Shown here one piece after another: positions 33,824 to 42,807 of a stretch of 64,000 bases of DNA; the stretch's first letter is position 1; each line of letters starts with the position of its first letter. The stretch covers positions 1 through 64,000 of the forward strand of contig JACABE010000007.1 in assembly GCA_013377005.1 (NCBI GenBank), read 5' to 3'. Under the pieces are notes generated by a model, which did not search any database, was not told where the DNA came from, and worked only from the letters and a program-made list of their open reading frames with translations. A program made the translations under genes and the position numbers. This stretch comes from Bacteroidota bacterium. Lineage in GTDB: Bacteria; Bacteroidota; Bacteroidia; Bacteroidales; JACABE01.

Positions 33824-34702
33824 ATGAAGATTGCATTATTTGGGAAAAATATCAACAACGAAAGTATTGAATATATGAAATTGTTGGTAGAACAATTAGA
33901 AAATACAGGTATTGCTATGATGGTTTATGAACCGTTTTTTAAAGCAATTGAAAATAAAGTTACATTCAACAAAGATGTTCAATTTTTCAGAGAACACACA
34001 GAAATTCACAATCAGGTTAACTTTCTTCTATCAGTTGGAGGCGATGGTACCCTATTGGATACTATCACATTAGTAAGAGATTCAGGTGTGCCTATTTTGG
34101 GGATAAATTTAGGACGACTTGGTTTTTTGGCAAGTATTAATAAAGAAATGATTATTCCTGCAATCAATGCCATTATCGAAGGTAATTATACTTTAGATAA
34201 ACGTACATTGGTAAAAATAGAAACCGAAAATAATTTGTTTGGAAAGCTTAATTATGCCCTTAACGAAATGACTGTTTATAAGAAAAACCCACTTTCGATG
34301 CTAACCATAAAAGTCTTTGTAAACAATGAATTCTTAAATGCTTATTGGGCTGATGGATTGATAATAGCAACCCCTACTGGTTCAACAGCCTATTCACTTA
34401 GTTGCGGAGGACCTATCATTACACCTGACTCCGAAAACTTTATTATTACACCTATTTCTACACATAATCTTACAGTACGTCCAATTGTAATCCCCGACAA
34501 TAGCCTGATTAAAATACAGGTAGAATCTCGCGAGAGCGATTATTTTGCAAGTCTCGATTCTAGATTTATAAGTGTTCCATCTACTACAGAATTAACTGTT
34601 AAAAAAGAATTTTTTAATATTAATTTATTGAAAATGAACAATCAAAACTTTTTCTCTACTATAAGGCATAAACTTTTATGGGGTAGCGATGCACGAAATT
34701 AA
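33824..34702 (+). CDS. nadK: NAD kinase
   Basis: 292 residues, cytoplasmic; phosphorylates NAD to NADP. Hallmarks are SVGGDGTLLDTI (catalytic Asp of GGDG), NLGRLGFLAS, and ATPTGSTAYSLSCGGPII, the most conserved NAD-binding stretch. Length matches the family. The Bacteroidota gene order nadK-porG-uppS-bamA is seen here. The gap of 270 nt to porG contains a promoter, so nadK probably ends its own unit. Confidence 0.95.
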   Translation: MKIALFGKNINNESIEYMKLLVEQLENTGIAMMVYEPFFKAIENKVTFNKDVQFFREHTEIHNQVNFLLSVGGDGTLLDTITLVRDSGVPILGINLGRLGFLASINKEMIIPAINAIIEGNYTLDKRTLVKIETENNLFGKLNYALNEMTVYKKNPLSMLTIKVFVNNEFLNAYWADGLIIATPTGSTAYSLSCGGPIITPDSENFIITPISTHNLTVRPIVIPDNSLIKIQVESRESDYFASLDSRFISVPSTTELTVKKEFFNINLLKMNNQNFFSTIRHKLLWGSDARN

Positions 34703-34854
34703 TATTTTTTGCGTTATAGTTTCAATCATTAAATAAAATACAATTCTTGTACTATTTTCAGGAGCATAAAAAATAATTTTACTTCTGATAATTGTTTTAA
34801 AAGTATAATAAATGTTAAAAGCACAATGGTTTAAGATTAATTCACTCAATAATA

Positions 34855-34885
34855 TTGTTTTAAACTAAAAAAAAAATTACTTTTG
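34855..34885 (+). promoter_or_regulatory. Promoter of the porG-uppS-bamA cluster
   Basis: TTG (34855-34857), 20 bases, then TACTTTTG (34878-34885). Transcription should start near 34891, leaving a leader of about 80 nt before the porG ATG. Confidence 0.55.
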
Positions 34886-34972
34886 CTGACTTATGATAAA
34901 ACCGTCTTTTAAACAGTATAATATCACAAAGTGCTGTTTTTTAGTCTTTTCAATACAATTAAAGTGAAGAAA

Positions 34973-35854
34973 ATGAAGAAAATAATCATCATTATTTGCG
35001 GAATATTTTTAACAATAAGCACTTACGCACAACGTTCAGAACTTGGGGTAATGCTCGGGACATCTTATTATTTGGGCGACATAAACCCATCACGTCAATT
35101 TTACAAGCCCAATTTTGCAGGAGGACTTATTTACCGATATAATTTAAATCCGCACTGGGCATTGAAACTAAATGCGCTTTATGGAACTGTTGAAGCCAGC
35201 GACGCTGATTTTGGAAATATTAGAAATTTAAGTTTTAAATCTCATATTTTAGAGTTTTCATCACAAATAGAGTTAAACTTTTGGGAATATTTCACAGGAA
35301 GTAAAAGTCATCGCTTTTCGCCTTATATATTTGCAGGTGTAGCAATATTTAACTATAATCCACAGGCTATAGATAGTGCAGGAGTATGGCATGATTTACA
35401 ACCTTTAGGAACAGAAGGACAAGGTACTATCAATTACCCAACAAAAAAAGTTTATGGACTCACTCAATTATCAATTCCTTTTGGTTTAGGCTTCAAATTC
35501 AGCGTTTCAAAAGTCATTTGTATTGGTGCTGAATGGGGCTTACGTAAAACATTCGTTGATTATATTGATGATGTTAGCACTACTTATGTTGATAGAAATG
35601 TATTGGCTGGAGAAAAAGGTCTTATTGCAGGTTATCTTGCAGACCGTACAACAGAACTTTTTTACCAAGATCCCCTTAACCCAACTAAAATCATTCATCG
35701 TCCAAGTAACTTAGAGGGCGAATCAAGAGGTAATTCATCAACAACTGATTGGTATTCCTTTGCTGGTGTAACCATTACTTTTAAATTGGGTTATAAATCA
35801 AGACCAAGTTGTTTTGACAAAGGATTTAATTATAAAGAAAATATTTATTACTAA
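34973..35854 (+). CDS. porG: PorG-like T9SS outer-membrane protein (DUF6089)
   Basis: 293 residues from the ATG at 34973 (MKKIIIIICGIFLTISTYAQ, a clear signal peptide); the upstream GTG at 34931 is less likely. It is a small beta-barrel (SELGVMLGTSYYLGDINPSRQFY) of the DUF6089 family. Its place directly before uppS, bamA and two ompH genes is the order I recall at PG0189-PG0193 of Porphyromonas gingivalis, where PG0189 is PorG. PorG contacts the PorK/PorN ring of the type IX secretion system. The call rests on both fold and synteny. Confidence 0.78.
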   Translation: MKKIIIIICGIFLTISTYAQRSELGVMLGTSYYLGDINPSRQFYKPNFAGGLIYRYNLNPHWALKLNALYGTVEASDADFGNIRNLSFKSHILEFSSQIELNFWEYFTGSKSHRFSPYIFAGVAIFNYNPQAIDSAGVWHDLQPLGTEGQGTINYPTKKVYGLTQLSIPFGLGFKFSVSKVICIGAEWGLRKTFVDYIDDVSTTYVDRNVLAGEKGLIAGYLADRTTELFYQDPLNPTKIIHRPSNLEGESRGNSSTTDWYSFAGVTITFKLGYKSRPSCFDKGFNYKENIYY

Positions 35855-35895
35855 ATATCAACAAATTATAAAACCCCTAATTGAAAAGAAGGATA

Positions 35896-36642
35896 ATGAG
35901 TTTGAAGGAACAATTAGATAAAAGCAAAATACCTCAACATGTTGCCATTATTATGGATGGTAATGGTAGATGGGCAAAGCAACGTCAGCATGATCGTACT
36001 TTTGGTCACGAAAGTGGTGTATTATCAGTAAAAGATACTGTTGAAGCTGCTGCTGAAATCGGGATTAAATACCTTACATTGTATGCTTTTTCTTCTGAAA
36101 ATTGGAATCGTCCTAAGAGCGAAGTAGATGCCTTAATGGGTTTATTAGTAAAAACTATTAATCAGGAAACAAAAACTTTAAATGACAATAATATTCGCTT
36201 GCAGGCTATTGGTGATTTACAAAGCTTAGAGCCTCAAACTTACAGCGAATTACAAAAAGCTATTGAGAATACAGCATCTAATTCAAAAATGACACTCATT
36301 CTTGCACTTAGCTACAGCTCAAGACAGGAAATTACAAATGCTATTCAGCAAATTGCTCAAGACATAAAGAATAATAATTTACAAATTGAAGAAATAAACC
36401 AAAATCTTGTTTCTTCTTTTCTAAATACTTCCAATTATCCTGACCCAGAACTTCTAATAAGAACCAGTGGAGAATATAGAATTAGTAACTTTTTACTATG
36501 GCAAATTGCTTATACAGAACTATATTTTACGCCTATATTATGGCCTGATTTCCGTAAAGAAAATCTTTATGAAGCTATCTTAGATTATCAAAACAGAGAA
36601 AGACGATTCGGAATGACCAGCGAACAACTATTAAACTTTTAA
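35896..36642 (+). CDS. uppS: Isoprenyl transferase (undecaprenyl diphosphate synthase)
   Basis: 248 residues from the ATG at 35896, preceded by the AAGGA-like element in AAAAGAAGGATA; the in-frame TTG at 35881 is an unlikely start. The enzyme adds isopentenyl units to farnesyl diphosphate, giving the C55 carrier for peptidoglycan and polysaccharide. The signature HVAIIMDGNGRWAKQR contains catalytic Asp21. YLTLYAFSSENWNRP and the C-terminal RTSGEYRISNFLLWQ are also diagnostic. It lies 41 nt after porG and 4 nt before bamA. Confidence 0.95.
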   Translation: MSLKEQLDKSKIPQHVAIIMDGNGRWAKQRQHDRTFGHESGVLSVKDTVEAAAEIGIKYLTLYAFSSENWNRPKSEVDALMGLLVKTINQETKTLNDNNIRLQAIGDLQSLEPQTYSELQKAIENTASNSKMTLILALSYSSRQEITNAIQQIAQDIKNNNLQIEEINQNLVSSFLNTSNYPDPELLIRTSGEYRISNFLLWQIAYTELYFTPILWPDFRKENLYEAILDYQNRERRFGMTSEQLLNF

Positions 36643-36646
36643 ACGG

Positions 36647-39145
36647 ATGAAATTCAGATTATTTTTGCTTCTTTTATTTTTTACTTTTTCTGCAACCATT
36701 ACTAATGCTCAAATATCTCTAGGTAATGATTTATCGGAAATAGATTATTCAACTCCTAAAGAATATGAAATCGGAGGAATCACTGTTACTGGTGTGCAAT
36801 TTTTAGATAATAACATGCTCATATTAATTTCAGGGCTATCCGTTGGTGAAAAAATTACGATTCCTGGCGAGAAAATATCAACAGCTATTGATAAGCTTTG
36901 GGAACAAGGTCTGTTTGAAAACATTAAAATTTCGGCTACAAAAATACAAGGTCATACTATTTTTCTTGATTTCTTCCTTCAGGAAAGACCTCGTCTTTCA
37001 AAGTTCAGGTTTACTGGAATTAGAAAAGGGGAAGCTGATAAAGTAAGAGAAGAAATAAAACTCTCCAGTGGTGATGTAATAACAGAAAATGTTATTACTC
37101 GTACTTCAAATAGTATTTTTAGTTATTTCAATAAAAAAGGATATTTAAATACAACCGTACAAATTAAACAAATTCCAGATACTGCTGTAAGCAATAGCGT
37201 GATGTTACTTATTGATGTCCAGAAAAATAAAAAAGTTAAAATTGCAGAAATCAATATTCACGATAATCAATACTTAAGTGACAATAAAGTAAGAAAAGCG
37301 CTCAAAGAAACAAAGCGTAAAAGAATATATCACCTCTTTAAATCATCAAAATTTATACAAGATGACTATAAAGCTGATTTAGAAAAAATTATAGCGAAAT
37401 ACAATGAACTTGGATTCAGAGATGCTAAAATTGTAAAAGATTCTGTTTCTAAAGTAAACAACAAATTAGTAAATGTTGACATCTGGGTTTACGAAGGTAA
37501 AAAGTTTTATTTCAATAATATAACATTTGTTGGAAATACTAAATATTCTTCAAAGCAATTAGGAGATATTTTAAAGATACGTAAAGGTGATGTTTATAAT
37601 CAAAATGCATTAAATCAGAATATTTCGTTTAATCCTAATGGCTATGATATTAGTTCATTATATATGGATGACGGTTATCTTTTCTTTCAGGCAATTCCTG
37701 TTGAAGTACAGGTAAATAACGATTCCATTGATATTGAAATTAGAATTCGCGAAGGAAAACAAGCCCGTATCAATAAAGTTACAATTAAAGGAAACACTAA
37801 GACCAACGACCATGTTGTCATAAGAGAAATAAAAACGATACCTGGTCAATTATTCAGTCGTTCCGATATTATAAGAACTACGCGAGAATTAGCTCAACTC
37901 CGTTATTTTAATGCAGAAACCATAAAGCCGGTTCCCACACCTAATCCTGAAAATGGAACCGTTGATATTGAATATCAAGTAGAAGAAACATCATCCGACC
38001 AAGTTGAAATCTCAGGTGGCTGGGGTGGAGGTATGGTTGTTGGTACATTAGGGCTATCGTTCAACAATTTCTCAGCACGAAATATTTTCAACGGTAAAGC
38101 ATGGAAGCCATTGCCATCCGGAGATGGACAAAAATTAAGTTTAAGAGGACAAACCAATGGACAATACTATTATTCAGTAAGTGCTTCTTTTACTGAACCT
38201 TGGCTAGGAGGAAAAAAACCAAATGCTTTAAGTGTCTCCGTTTACCATTCAAAACAAACCAATGGATATGCTTCTGATAATGCATCTTATGCATCTCTTA
38301 CAATTAATGGTATTACAGTAGGTCTGGGCAAGAGAGTAAAATGGCCTGATGATTATTTTACAATTTATCATGCCGTCAGTTTACAAAACTACACTTTAAA
38401 TAATTATGGATCATTATTTTCATTCAGTAATGGATATTCAAACAACCTGAATTACGGATTAACAATATCACGAAATTCAATAGATGCTCCTATTTATGCC
38501 CGTTCAGGTTCAGAGTTGTCATTATCAATGCAATTTACACCTCCTTATTCTTTAATTTCAAAAAAAGATTACTCAAAGCAAACTGATCAGGAAAAATATA
38601 AATTTTTAGAATATCATAAATGGAAATTTAAAGCTTCTTGGTTTTTTAATCTGACAGGAAAATGGGTGTTAAATACAAAAGCTAGATTTGGATTTCTGGG
38701 CTATTATAATAAAGACGTTGGATATCCTCCATTCGAAAGATTTTATTTAGGTGGAGACGGGCTTTCCGGATATGCACTTGATGGAAGAGAATTAGTTGCT
38801 ATGAGAGGTTACGGAAACAACTCTCTTACACCTAAGAACGGAACCAACTATGTTGGAGGAAATGTATATGACAAATATACCGTTGAATTAAGATACCCAT
38901 TATCGCTTAACCCTAATGCAACTATCTACGGTCTTGCTTTTATTGAAGGCGGAAATGCATGGTCAGCATTTAAAGAATTTAATCCTTTTAACATGTATAA
39001 ATCTACAGGATTTGGCGTTAGAATATTCCTTCCTATGTTTGGAATGCTTGGATTAGACTGGGGCTATGGTTTCGATAAAGTACCTGGTTTTACTGATGCA
39101 TCTGGAGGCCAATTCCATTTCTCTATTAACCAATCAATCGATTAA
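36647..39145 (+). CDS. bamA: Outer-membrane protein assembly factor BamA
   Basis: 832 residues, signal peptide MKFRLFLLLLFFTFSATITNAQ. Five POTRA-like repeats span about 45-430 (for example YEIGGITVTGVQFLDNNMLI, KVKIAEINIHDNQYL and ARINKVTIKGNTKTNDHVVI), then the 16-strand Omp85 barrel. The lid/loop 6 region contains the LGGDGLSGYAL segment in the position of the VRGF motif. BamA folds outer-membrane proteins. Its start is 4 nt after uppS. The two Skp/OmpH chaperones downstream are its usual partners. Confidence 0.95.
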   Translation: MKFRLFLLLLFFTFSATITNAQISLGNDLSEIDYSTPKEYEIGGITVTGVQFLDNNMLILISGLSVGEKITIPGEKISTAIDKLWEQGLFENIKISATKIQGHTIFLDFFLQERPRLSKFRFTGIRKGEADKVREEIKLSSGDVITENVITRTSNSIFSYFNKKGYLNTTVQIKQIPDTAVSNSVMLLIDVQKNKKVKIAEINIHDNQYLSDNKVRKALKETKRKRIYHLFKSSKFIQDDYKADLEKIIAKYNELGFRDAKIVKDSVSKVNNKLVNVDIWVYEGKKFYFNNITFVGNTKYSSKQLGDILKIRKGDVYNQNALNQNISFNPNGYDISSLYMDDGYLFFQAIPVEVQVNNDSIDIEIRIREGKQARINKVTIKGNTKTNDHVVIREIKTIPGQLFSRSDIIRTTRELAQLRYFNAETIKPVPTPNPENGTVDIEYQVEETSSDQVEISGGWGGGMVVGTLGLSFNNFSARNIFNGKAWKPLPSGDGQKLSLRGQTNGQYYYSVSASFTEPWLGGKKPNALSVSVYHSKQTNGYASDNASYASLTINGITVGLGKRVKWPDDYFTIYHAVSLQNYTLNNYGSLFSFSNGYSNNLNYGLTISRNSIDAPIYARSGSELSLSMQFTPPYSLISKKDYSKQTDQEKYKFLEYHKWKFKASWFFNLTGKWVLNTKARFGFLGYYNKDVGYPPFERFYLGGDGLSGYALDGRELVAMRGYGNNSLTPKNGTNYVGGNVYDKYTVELRYPLSLNPNATIYGLAFIEGGNAWSAFKEFNPFNMYKSTGFGVRIFLPMFGMLGLDWGYGFDKVPGFTDASGGQFHFSINQSID

Positions 39146-39213
39146 TAAAAGAAAATGAGATTTTGGCACAATATTTGCAAAACCTTTTTATATAATTTTT
39201 AATTTTTTTAATC

Positions 39214-39831
39214 ATGAAAAAAATATTTTTTAGTATCGCAATTTTGCTTTTCACAACAGGGTTGAGTTTCTCCCAAAAATATGCATATATTGATTCAGAA
39301 TATATAATGGATAATATTCCTGAATACAAAGATGCTCAATCTGAAATTGATGCATTATCAAAACAATGGCAAAAAGAAATTGAACAAAAATTTAAAGAAA
39401 TTGATAATCTTTACAAAGCATTTCAAGCTGAGTCTGTTCTTTTACCGGAAGAAGTAAAGAAAAAACGTGAAAATGAAATTATTGCATCTGAAAAAGATGC
39501 AAAAGATTTACAGAAAAAACGATTTGGTAAAGATGGTGATTTATATAAAAAACGTCAAGATTTAGTAAAGCCTATCCAAGACAAAGTATACAATGCAATT
39601 GAAAAGAGATCACAAGAAAAAAATTATATCTTCGTATTCGACAAAGCTGGCAGTTTGACCATTATGTATGCCGACCCAAAATACGACATGAGCGATGATA
39701 TTTTAAATGACTTAGGCTATAAATTAAATAAAACAGAAAAATCAGAAAAAACCAAAACTGATTCGGCAAAACCAAATCAAACAACACCAACCAATAGAAA
39801 TCCGAACCAAAAAATAGGTGGCCGAAAATAA
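39214..39831 (+). CDS. OmpH/Skp family periplasmic chaperone
   Basis: 205 residues, signal peptide MKKIFFSIAILLFTTGLSFS. The mature protein begins KYAYIDSEYIMDNIPEYKDA, the conserved OmpH/Skp opening, then has a long charged coiled coil (about 45-120) and a helix-strand return (KRSQEKNYIFVFDKAG). The C-terminal 30 residues are polar and disordered. Skp trimers hold unfolded outer-membrane proteins for BamA. The tail is longer than in its neighbour. Confidence 0.88.
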   Translation: MKKIFFSIAILLFTTGLSFSQKYAYIDSEYIMDNIPEYKDAQSEIDALSKQWQKEIEQKFKEIDNLYKAFQAESVLLPEEVKKKRENEIIASEKDAKDLQKKRFGKDGDLYKKRQDLVKPIQDKVYNAIEKRSQEKNYIFVFDKAGSLTIMYADPKYDMSDDILNDLGYKLNKTEKSEKTKTDSAKPNQTTPTNRNPNQKIGGRK

Positions 39832-39874
39832 AATAGTTATTTAATATACACATTATTGGAATTATTTATTTTTA

Positions 39875-39882
39875 TACCTTTG
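39875..39882 (+). promoter_or_regulatory. -7 box before the second ompH gene
   Basis: TACCTTTG, with TTG at 39856-39858 upstream. It could give the second chaperone gene a separate transcript. Confidence 0.4.
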
Positions 39883-39918
39883 CAAATTGAAATTTTATAA
39901 ACAAAACACAATAGAAAA

Positions 39919-40434
39919 ATGAAAAACGTATTAAAAATCATTATTATTCTAGGTATATTTAGTATGCCTTTATTTTCAAATGCTCAAAAAGCTATTAAAT
40001 TAGGACATATTAATTCAAATGACTTATTAAAAATTATGCCAGGCCGTGATTCTGCTCAAACTGCGTTGGAAAAACATGCAAAAGACCTTGAAGCAACTCT
40101 AAAAGGAATGCAAAGCGAATTAGAAACAAGATATCAGGATTTTACAGCATCACAAGCTCAAATGTCGGAGTTAATTAAACAAACCAAAACAAAAGAACTA
40201 CAAGACATGCAAGCTAGAATTGAAGATTTCAGAGATAATGCACAAAAAGACTATCAAGATAGAGAGAAAAAATTATTAACTCCTATTATTGATAAAGCAA
40301 AAAAAGCTATAGAAGAAGTTGCAGCCGAAAATAAATATTCTTACATATTTGATAGTGGTGTAGGAAGCTTACTTTATCAAGATGCAAGTGACGATATCCT
40401 ACCTTTGGTGAAGAAAAAATTAGGTTTAAAATAA
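39919..40434 (+). CDS. OmpH/Skp family periplasmic chaperone (second copy)
   Basis: 171 residues, signal peptide ending near SNAQ, followed by KLGHINSNDLLKIMPGRDSA, the OmpH/Skp start. A coiled coil spans about 50-120 (QSELETRYQDFTASQAQMSE), and the return helix and strand are EVAAENKYSYIFDSGVGSLL. It pairs with the preceding gene as the usual tandem ompH set of Bacteroidota. A strong terminator follows the stop. Confidence 0.9.
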   Translation: MKNVLKIIIILGIFSMPLFSNAQKAIKLGHINSNDLLKIMPGRDSAQTALEKHAKDLEATLKGMQSELETRYQDFTASQAQMSELIKQTKTKELQDMQARIEDFRDNAQKDYQDREKKLLTPIIDKAKKAIEEVAAENKYSYIFDSGVGSLLYQDASDDILPLVKKKLGLK

Positions 40435-40441
40435 TCAATTT

Positions 40442-40469
40442 AAAGCTGTCTTCTGACAGCTTTTTTTTT
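40442..40469 (+). terminator. Rho-independent terminator after the ompH genes
   Basis: AAAGCTGTC (40442-40450), loop TTCT, GACAGCTTT (40455-40463) and nine consecutive T residues. It ends the porG-ompH cluster. Confidence 0.9.
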
Positions 40470-40515
40470 GCATGTTAAAATTAGGTTAATTCGATTTTTA
40501 GCTTACATTCTTTCG

Positions 40516-40523
40516 TAATTTTG
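40516..40523 (+). promoter_or_regulatory. -7 box of the TlpA-like gene
   Basis: TAATTTTG, with the ATG at 40546, giving a leader of about 17 nt. It lies directly downstream of the ompH terminator. Confidence 0.5.
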
Positions 40524-40545
40524 AAAAACTTTATACAAATCTTAT

Positions 40546-41076
40546 ATGAAAAAAATTATCTTTATTGCTGCTTGTTTTTTATTAACAAGTTTTGGATTTT
40601 CACAAAATCCGGATTCTAAAATTAAAAAACTTCCTTCTATTACCATTAAAACTGTCGATGGAAAAACAATAAAAACTTCTGACATTTCAAATAATGGAAA
40701 ACCAATCATTATCAGCTTTTGGGCTTTATGGTGCAAACCCTGCCAAAAAGAGTTATCTACAATAGCCGAAGTATATGATGAATGGCAAAAAGAAACCGGT
40801 GTTAAATTAGTAGCCGTTTCTATTGATGATGCCCGTTCTTCCTCAAGAGTTCTTCCTACTGTAAATGGCAACAATTGGACTTATGAAGTTTTACTAGATG
40901 TAAATGGAGATTTTAAGAGAGCTATGAACGTAAATATGATTCCTCATACTTTCTTGTTAAATGGTAAAGGTGAAATTGTATGGCAACATACTTCTTTTGC
41001 CGAAGGTAGTGAACTGGAATTAATTGAATTAGTAAAGAAACTAAACAGAGGAGAAGATATTTCAGAAAAAAAATAA
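40546..41076 (+). CDS. TlpA-family thioredoxin-like protein
   Basis: 176 residues with a signal peptide (MKKIIFIAACFLLTSFGFSQ). Thioredoxin domain: LPSITIKTVDGKTIKTSDIS, then IIISFWALWCKPCQKEL with redox pair Cys63-Cys66, and the cis-Pro region NMIPHTFLLNGKGEIV. It would keep periplasmic cysteines reduced or transfer disulfides. It begins a run of three genes (TlpA-like, DUF6029, Omp28) with gaps of 30 and 18 nt, which suggests an operon in which the redox protein serves the outer-membrane proteins. Confidence 0.88.
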   Translation: MKKIIFIAACFLLTSFGFSQNPDSKIKKLPSITIKTVDGKTIKTSDISNNGKPIIISFWALWCKPCQKELSTIAEVYDEWQKETGVKLVAVSIDDARSSSRVLPTVNGNNWTYEVLLDVNGDFKRAMNVNMIPHTFLLNGKGEIVWQHTSFAEGSELELIELVKKLNRGEDISEKK

Positions 41077-41106
41077 TATCATTTTTTAAAACATAAAATT
41101 TACAAA

Positions 41107-42789
41107 ATGAATAAAAATACGTTGATTAAAAGATTAAAAGTCATTGTAATCTTAGGATTTTTCCCGTTCATTGGATTTTCACAAAATATTTTAAATTCGG
41201 GAAGTGTACAAGGTAATTTCCAACTGGATGCACAATACTACCAAAAAGATAGTACAATTGGTGCAAACGAAGTTTCAGAAAAGATGTTGATGAATGCTTT
41301 TGCCAACATTATTTATTCTAATGGTAATTTTAGTGCAGGATTAAGATACGAAAGTTATAGAAATCCTATGTTAGGTTTCGATAACCGGTATAAAGGAAGT
41401 GGAATTGCTTATCGCTATGCCACTTATAAAGCTGATGATTTTGATATTACAGTTGGTAATTTTTACGAACAGTTTGGAAGTGGTTTGATTTTCAGAAGTT
41501 ACGAAGAACGAAATCTTGGTTATGATAACGCAATGGATGGTATTCGTGTTAACTTTAACCCATCACAAGGTATAATGTTAAAGGCAATAATTGGGACACA
41601 ACGATTTTTTTGGGATGTAGGACCCGGAATTGTTAGAGGCGGAGATGCAGAATTTGCTTTAAATGATATTATTTCAAGTTTTTCGGAAAGTAAAACAAGA
41701 TTAACAATTGGTGGAAGCGTAATTAGTAAATATCAACCTTCGGAAGAAATTCTCTATGATGCCTCAAAAAAATATAACTTACCTGAAAATGTAGCAGCTT
41801 TTGCAGGAAGAATGAATGTTTCGAGAGGGAAAATAAATGTAAATGCCGAATATGCTTACAAATCGCCGGATCCTAATTCTCAGAATAATTTTATTTACCG
41901 ACATGGCGAAGCATTATTAGTCTCTGCTGCATATTCTAAAAAAGGATTTGGCATTATATTATCTGGTAAACGTGTGGATAACATGGCTTTTAAATCCAAA
42001 AGAACTGAAGTTGGAAACATGCTAAATATTAATTATTTACCAACACTTACCAAACAACATGCATACAGTCTTTCTGCTATATATCCTTATGCCACTCAAC
42101 CTAATGGAGAAATGGGAGTACAAGGAGAAATCGTTTATACAATTCCAAAAAACACTATATTAGGGGGAAAATATGGTACTGAAATCAAACTAAACTACTC
42201 AAGAGCAAACTCTTTAGATAAATCTGCTATAAATGATACAACTTTAATTGATAAAGAGGGAACTAAAGGCTATACATCAAATTTCTTCAAATTTGGAAAG
42301 GAATTATATTTTCAAGATTTTAATATAGAAATCTCTAAAAAAATCAATAATAAACTAAAAGGTTCTTTGTCCTGGGTTAATTTAGTTTATAACCAAGCTG
42401 TAATAGAAGGACATCCTGGCTTACCTTCTGTTTATGCAAATGTATTGATTGCAGATATCAATTATAAAATCACACCTATTAGATCAATAAGAACAGAAAT
42501 ACAACATTTAAGCACCAAGCAAGATGAAGGAAACTGGGTAATGGGAATGCTTGAATATTCCATTGCACCTCAGTGGTTTTTCTCTGTTTCTGATCAATAT
42601 AATTATGGGAATGAAATTGATGTAAAGAAAATCCATTATTATAATGTCGGAGTTGGTTATAACAGAAACTCAAGTAGAATTCAAATGTCGTATGGCAAAC
42701 AACGCGAAGGGATTTTGTGTGTAGGTGGGGTTTGCAGGCAAGTACCTGCTGCTTATGGCTTTAACATTACAATTACCAGTAGTTTTTAA
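41107..42789 (+). CDS. DUF6029 family outer-membrane protein
   Basis: 560 residues with a signal peptide (LIKRLKVIVILGFFPFIGFS). The protein is made of alternating short beta strands with aromatic ends (FSAGLRYESYRN, YRYATYKADDFDITVGNFY and FGSGLIFRSYEERNLGY) and ends in a terminal Phe (NITITSSF), typical of outer-membrane barrels. I recognise it as the DUF6029 family of Bacteroidota, with no known function. Its Cys residues near the C-terminus (GILCVGGVCRQV) could form a disulfide, and a TlpA-like gene lies directly upstream. Confidence 0.78.
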   Translation: MNKNTLIKRLKVIVILGFFPFIGFSQNILNSGSVQGNFQLDAQYYQKDSTIGANEVSEKMLMNAFANIIYSNGNFSAGLRYESYRNPMLGFDNRYKGSGIAYRYATYKADDFDITVGNFYEQFGSGLIFRSYEERNLGYDNAMDGIRVNFNPSQGIMLKAIIGTQRFFWDVGPGIVRGGDAEFALNDIISSFSESKTRLTIGGSVISKYQPSEEILYDASKKYNLPENVAAFAGRMNVSRGKINVNAEYAYKSPDPNSQNNFIYRHGEALLVSAAYSKKGFGIILSGKRVDNMAFKSKRTEVGNMLNINYLPTLTKQHAYSLSAIYPYATQPNGEMGVQGEIVYTIPKNTILGGKYGTEIKLNYSRANSLDKSAINDTTLIDKEGTKGYTSNFFKFGKELYFQDFNIEISKKINNKLKGSLSWVNLVYNQAVIEGHPGLPSVYANVLIADINYKITPIRSIRTEIQHLSTKQDEGNWVMGMLEYSIAPQWFFSVSDQYNYGNEIDVKKIHYYNVGVGYNRNSSRIQMSYGKQREGILCVGGVCRQVPAAYGFNITITSSF

Positions 42790-42807
42790 TTTCTTATCCC
42801 TAATATT

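Noticed and set aside
34931..34972. GTG start for porG
   Set aside because: The ATG at 34973 begins a clean signal peptide, and the extension would bury it.
40542..40874. 110-codon minus-strand open frame
   Set aside because: It is antisense to the TlpA-like gene and shows no motif.
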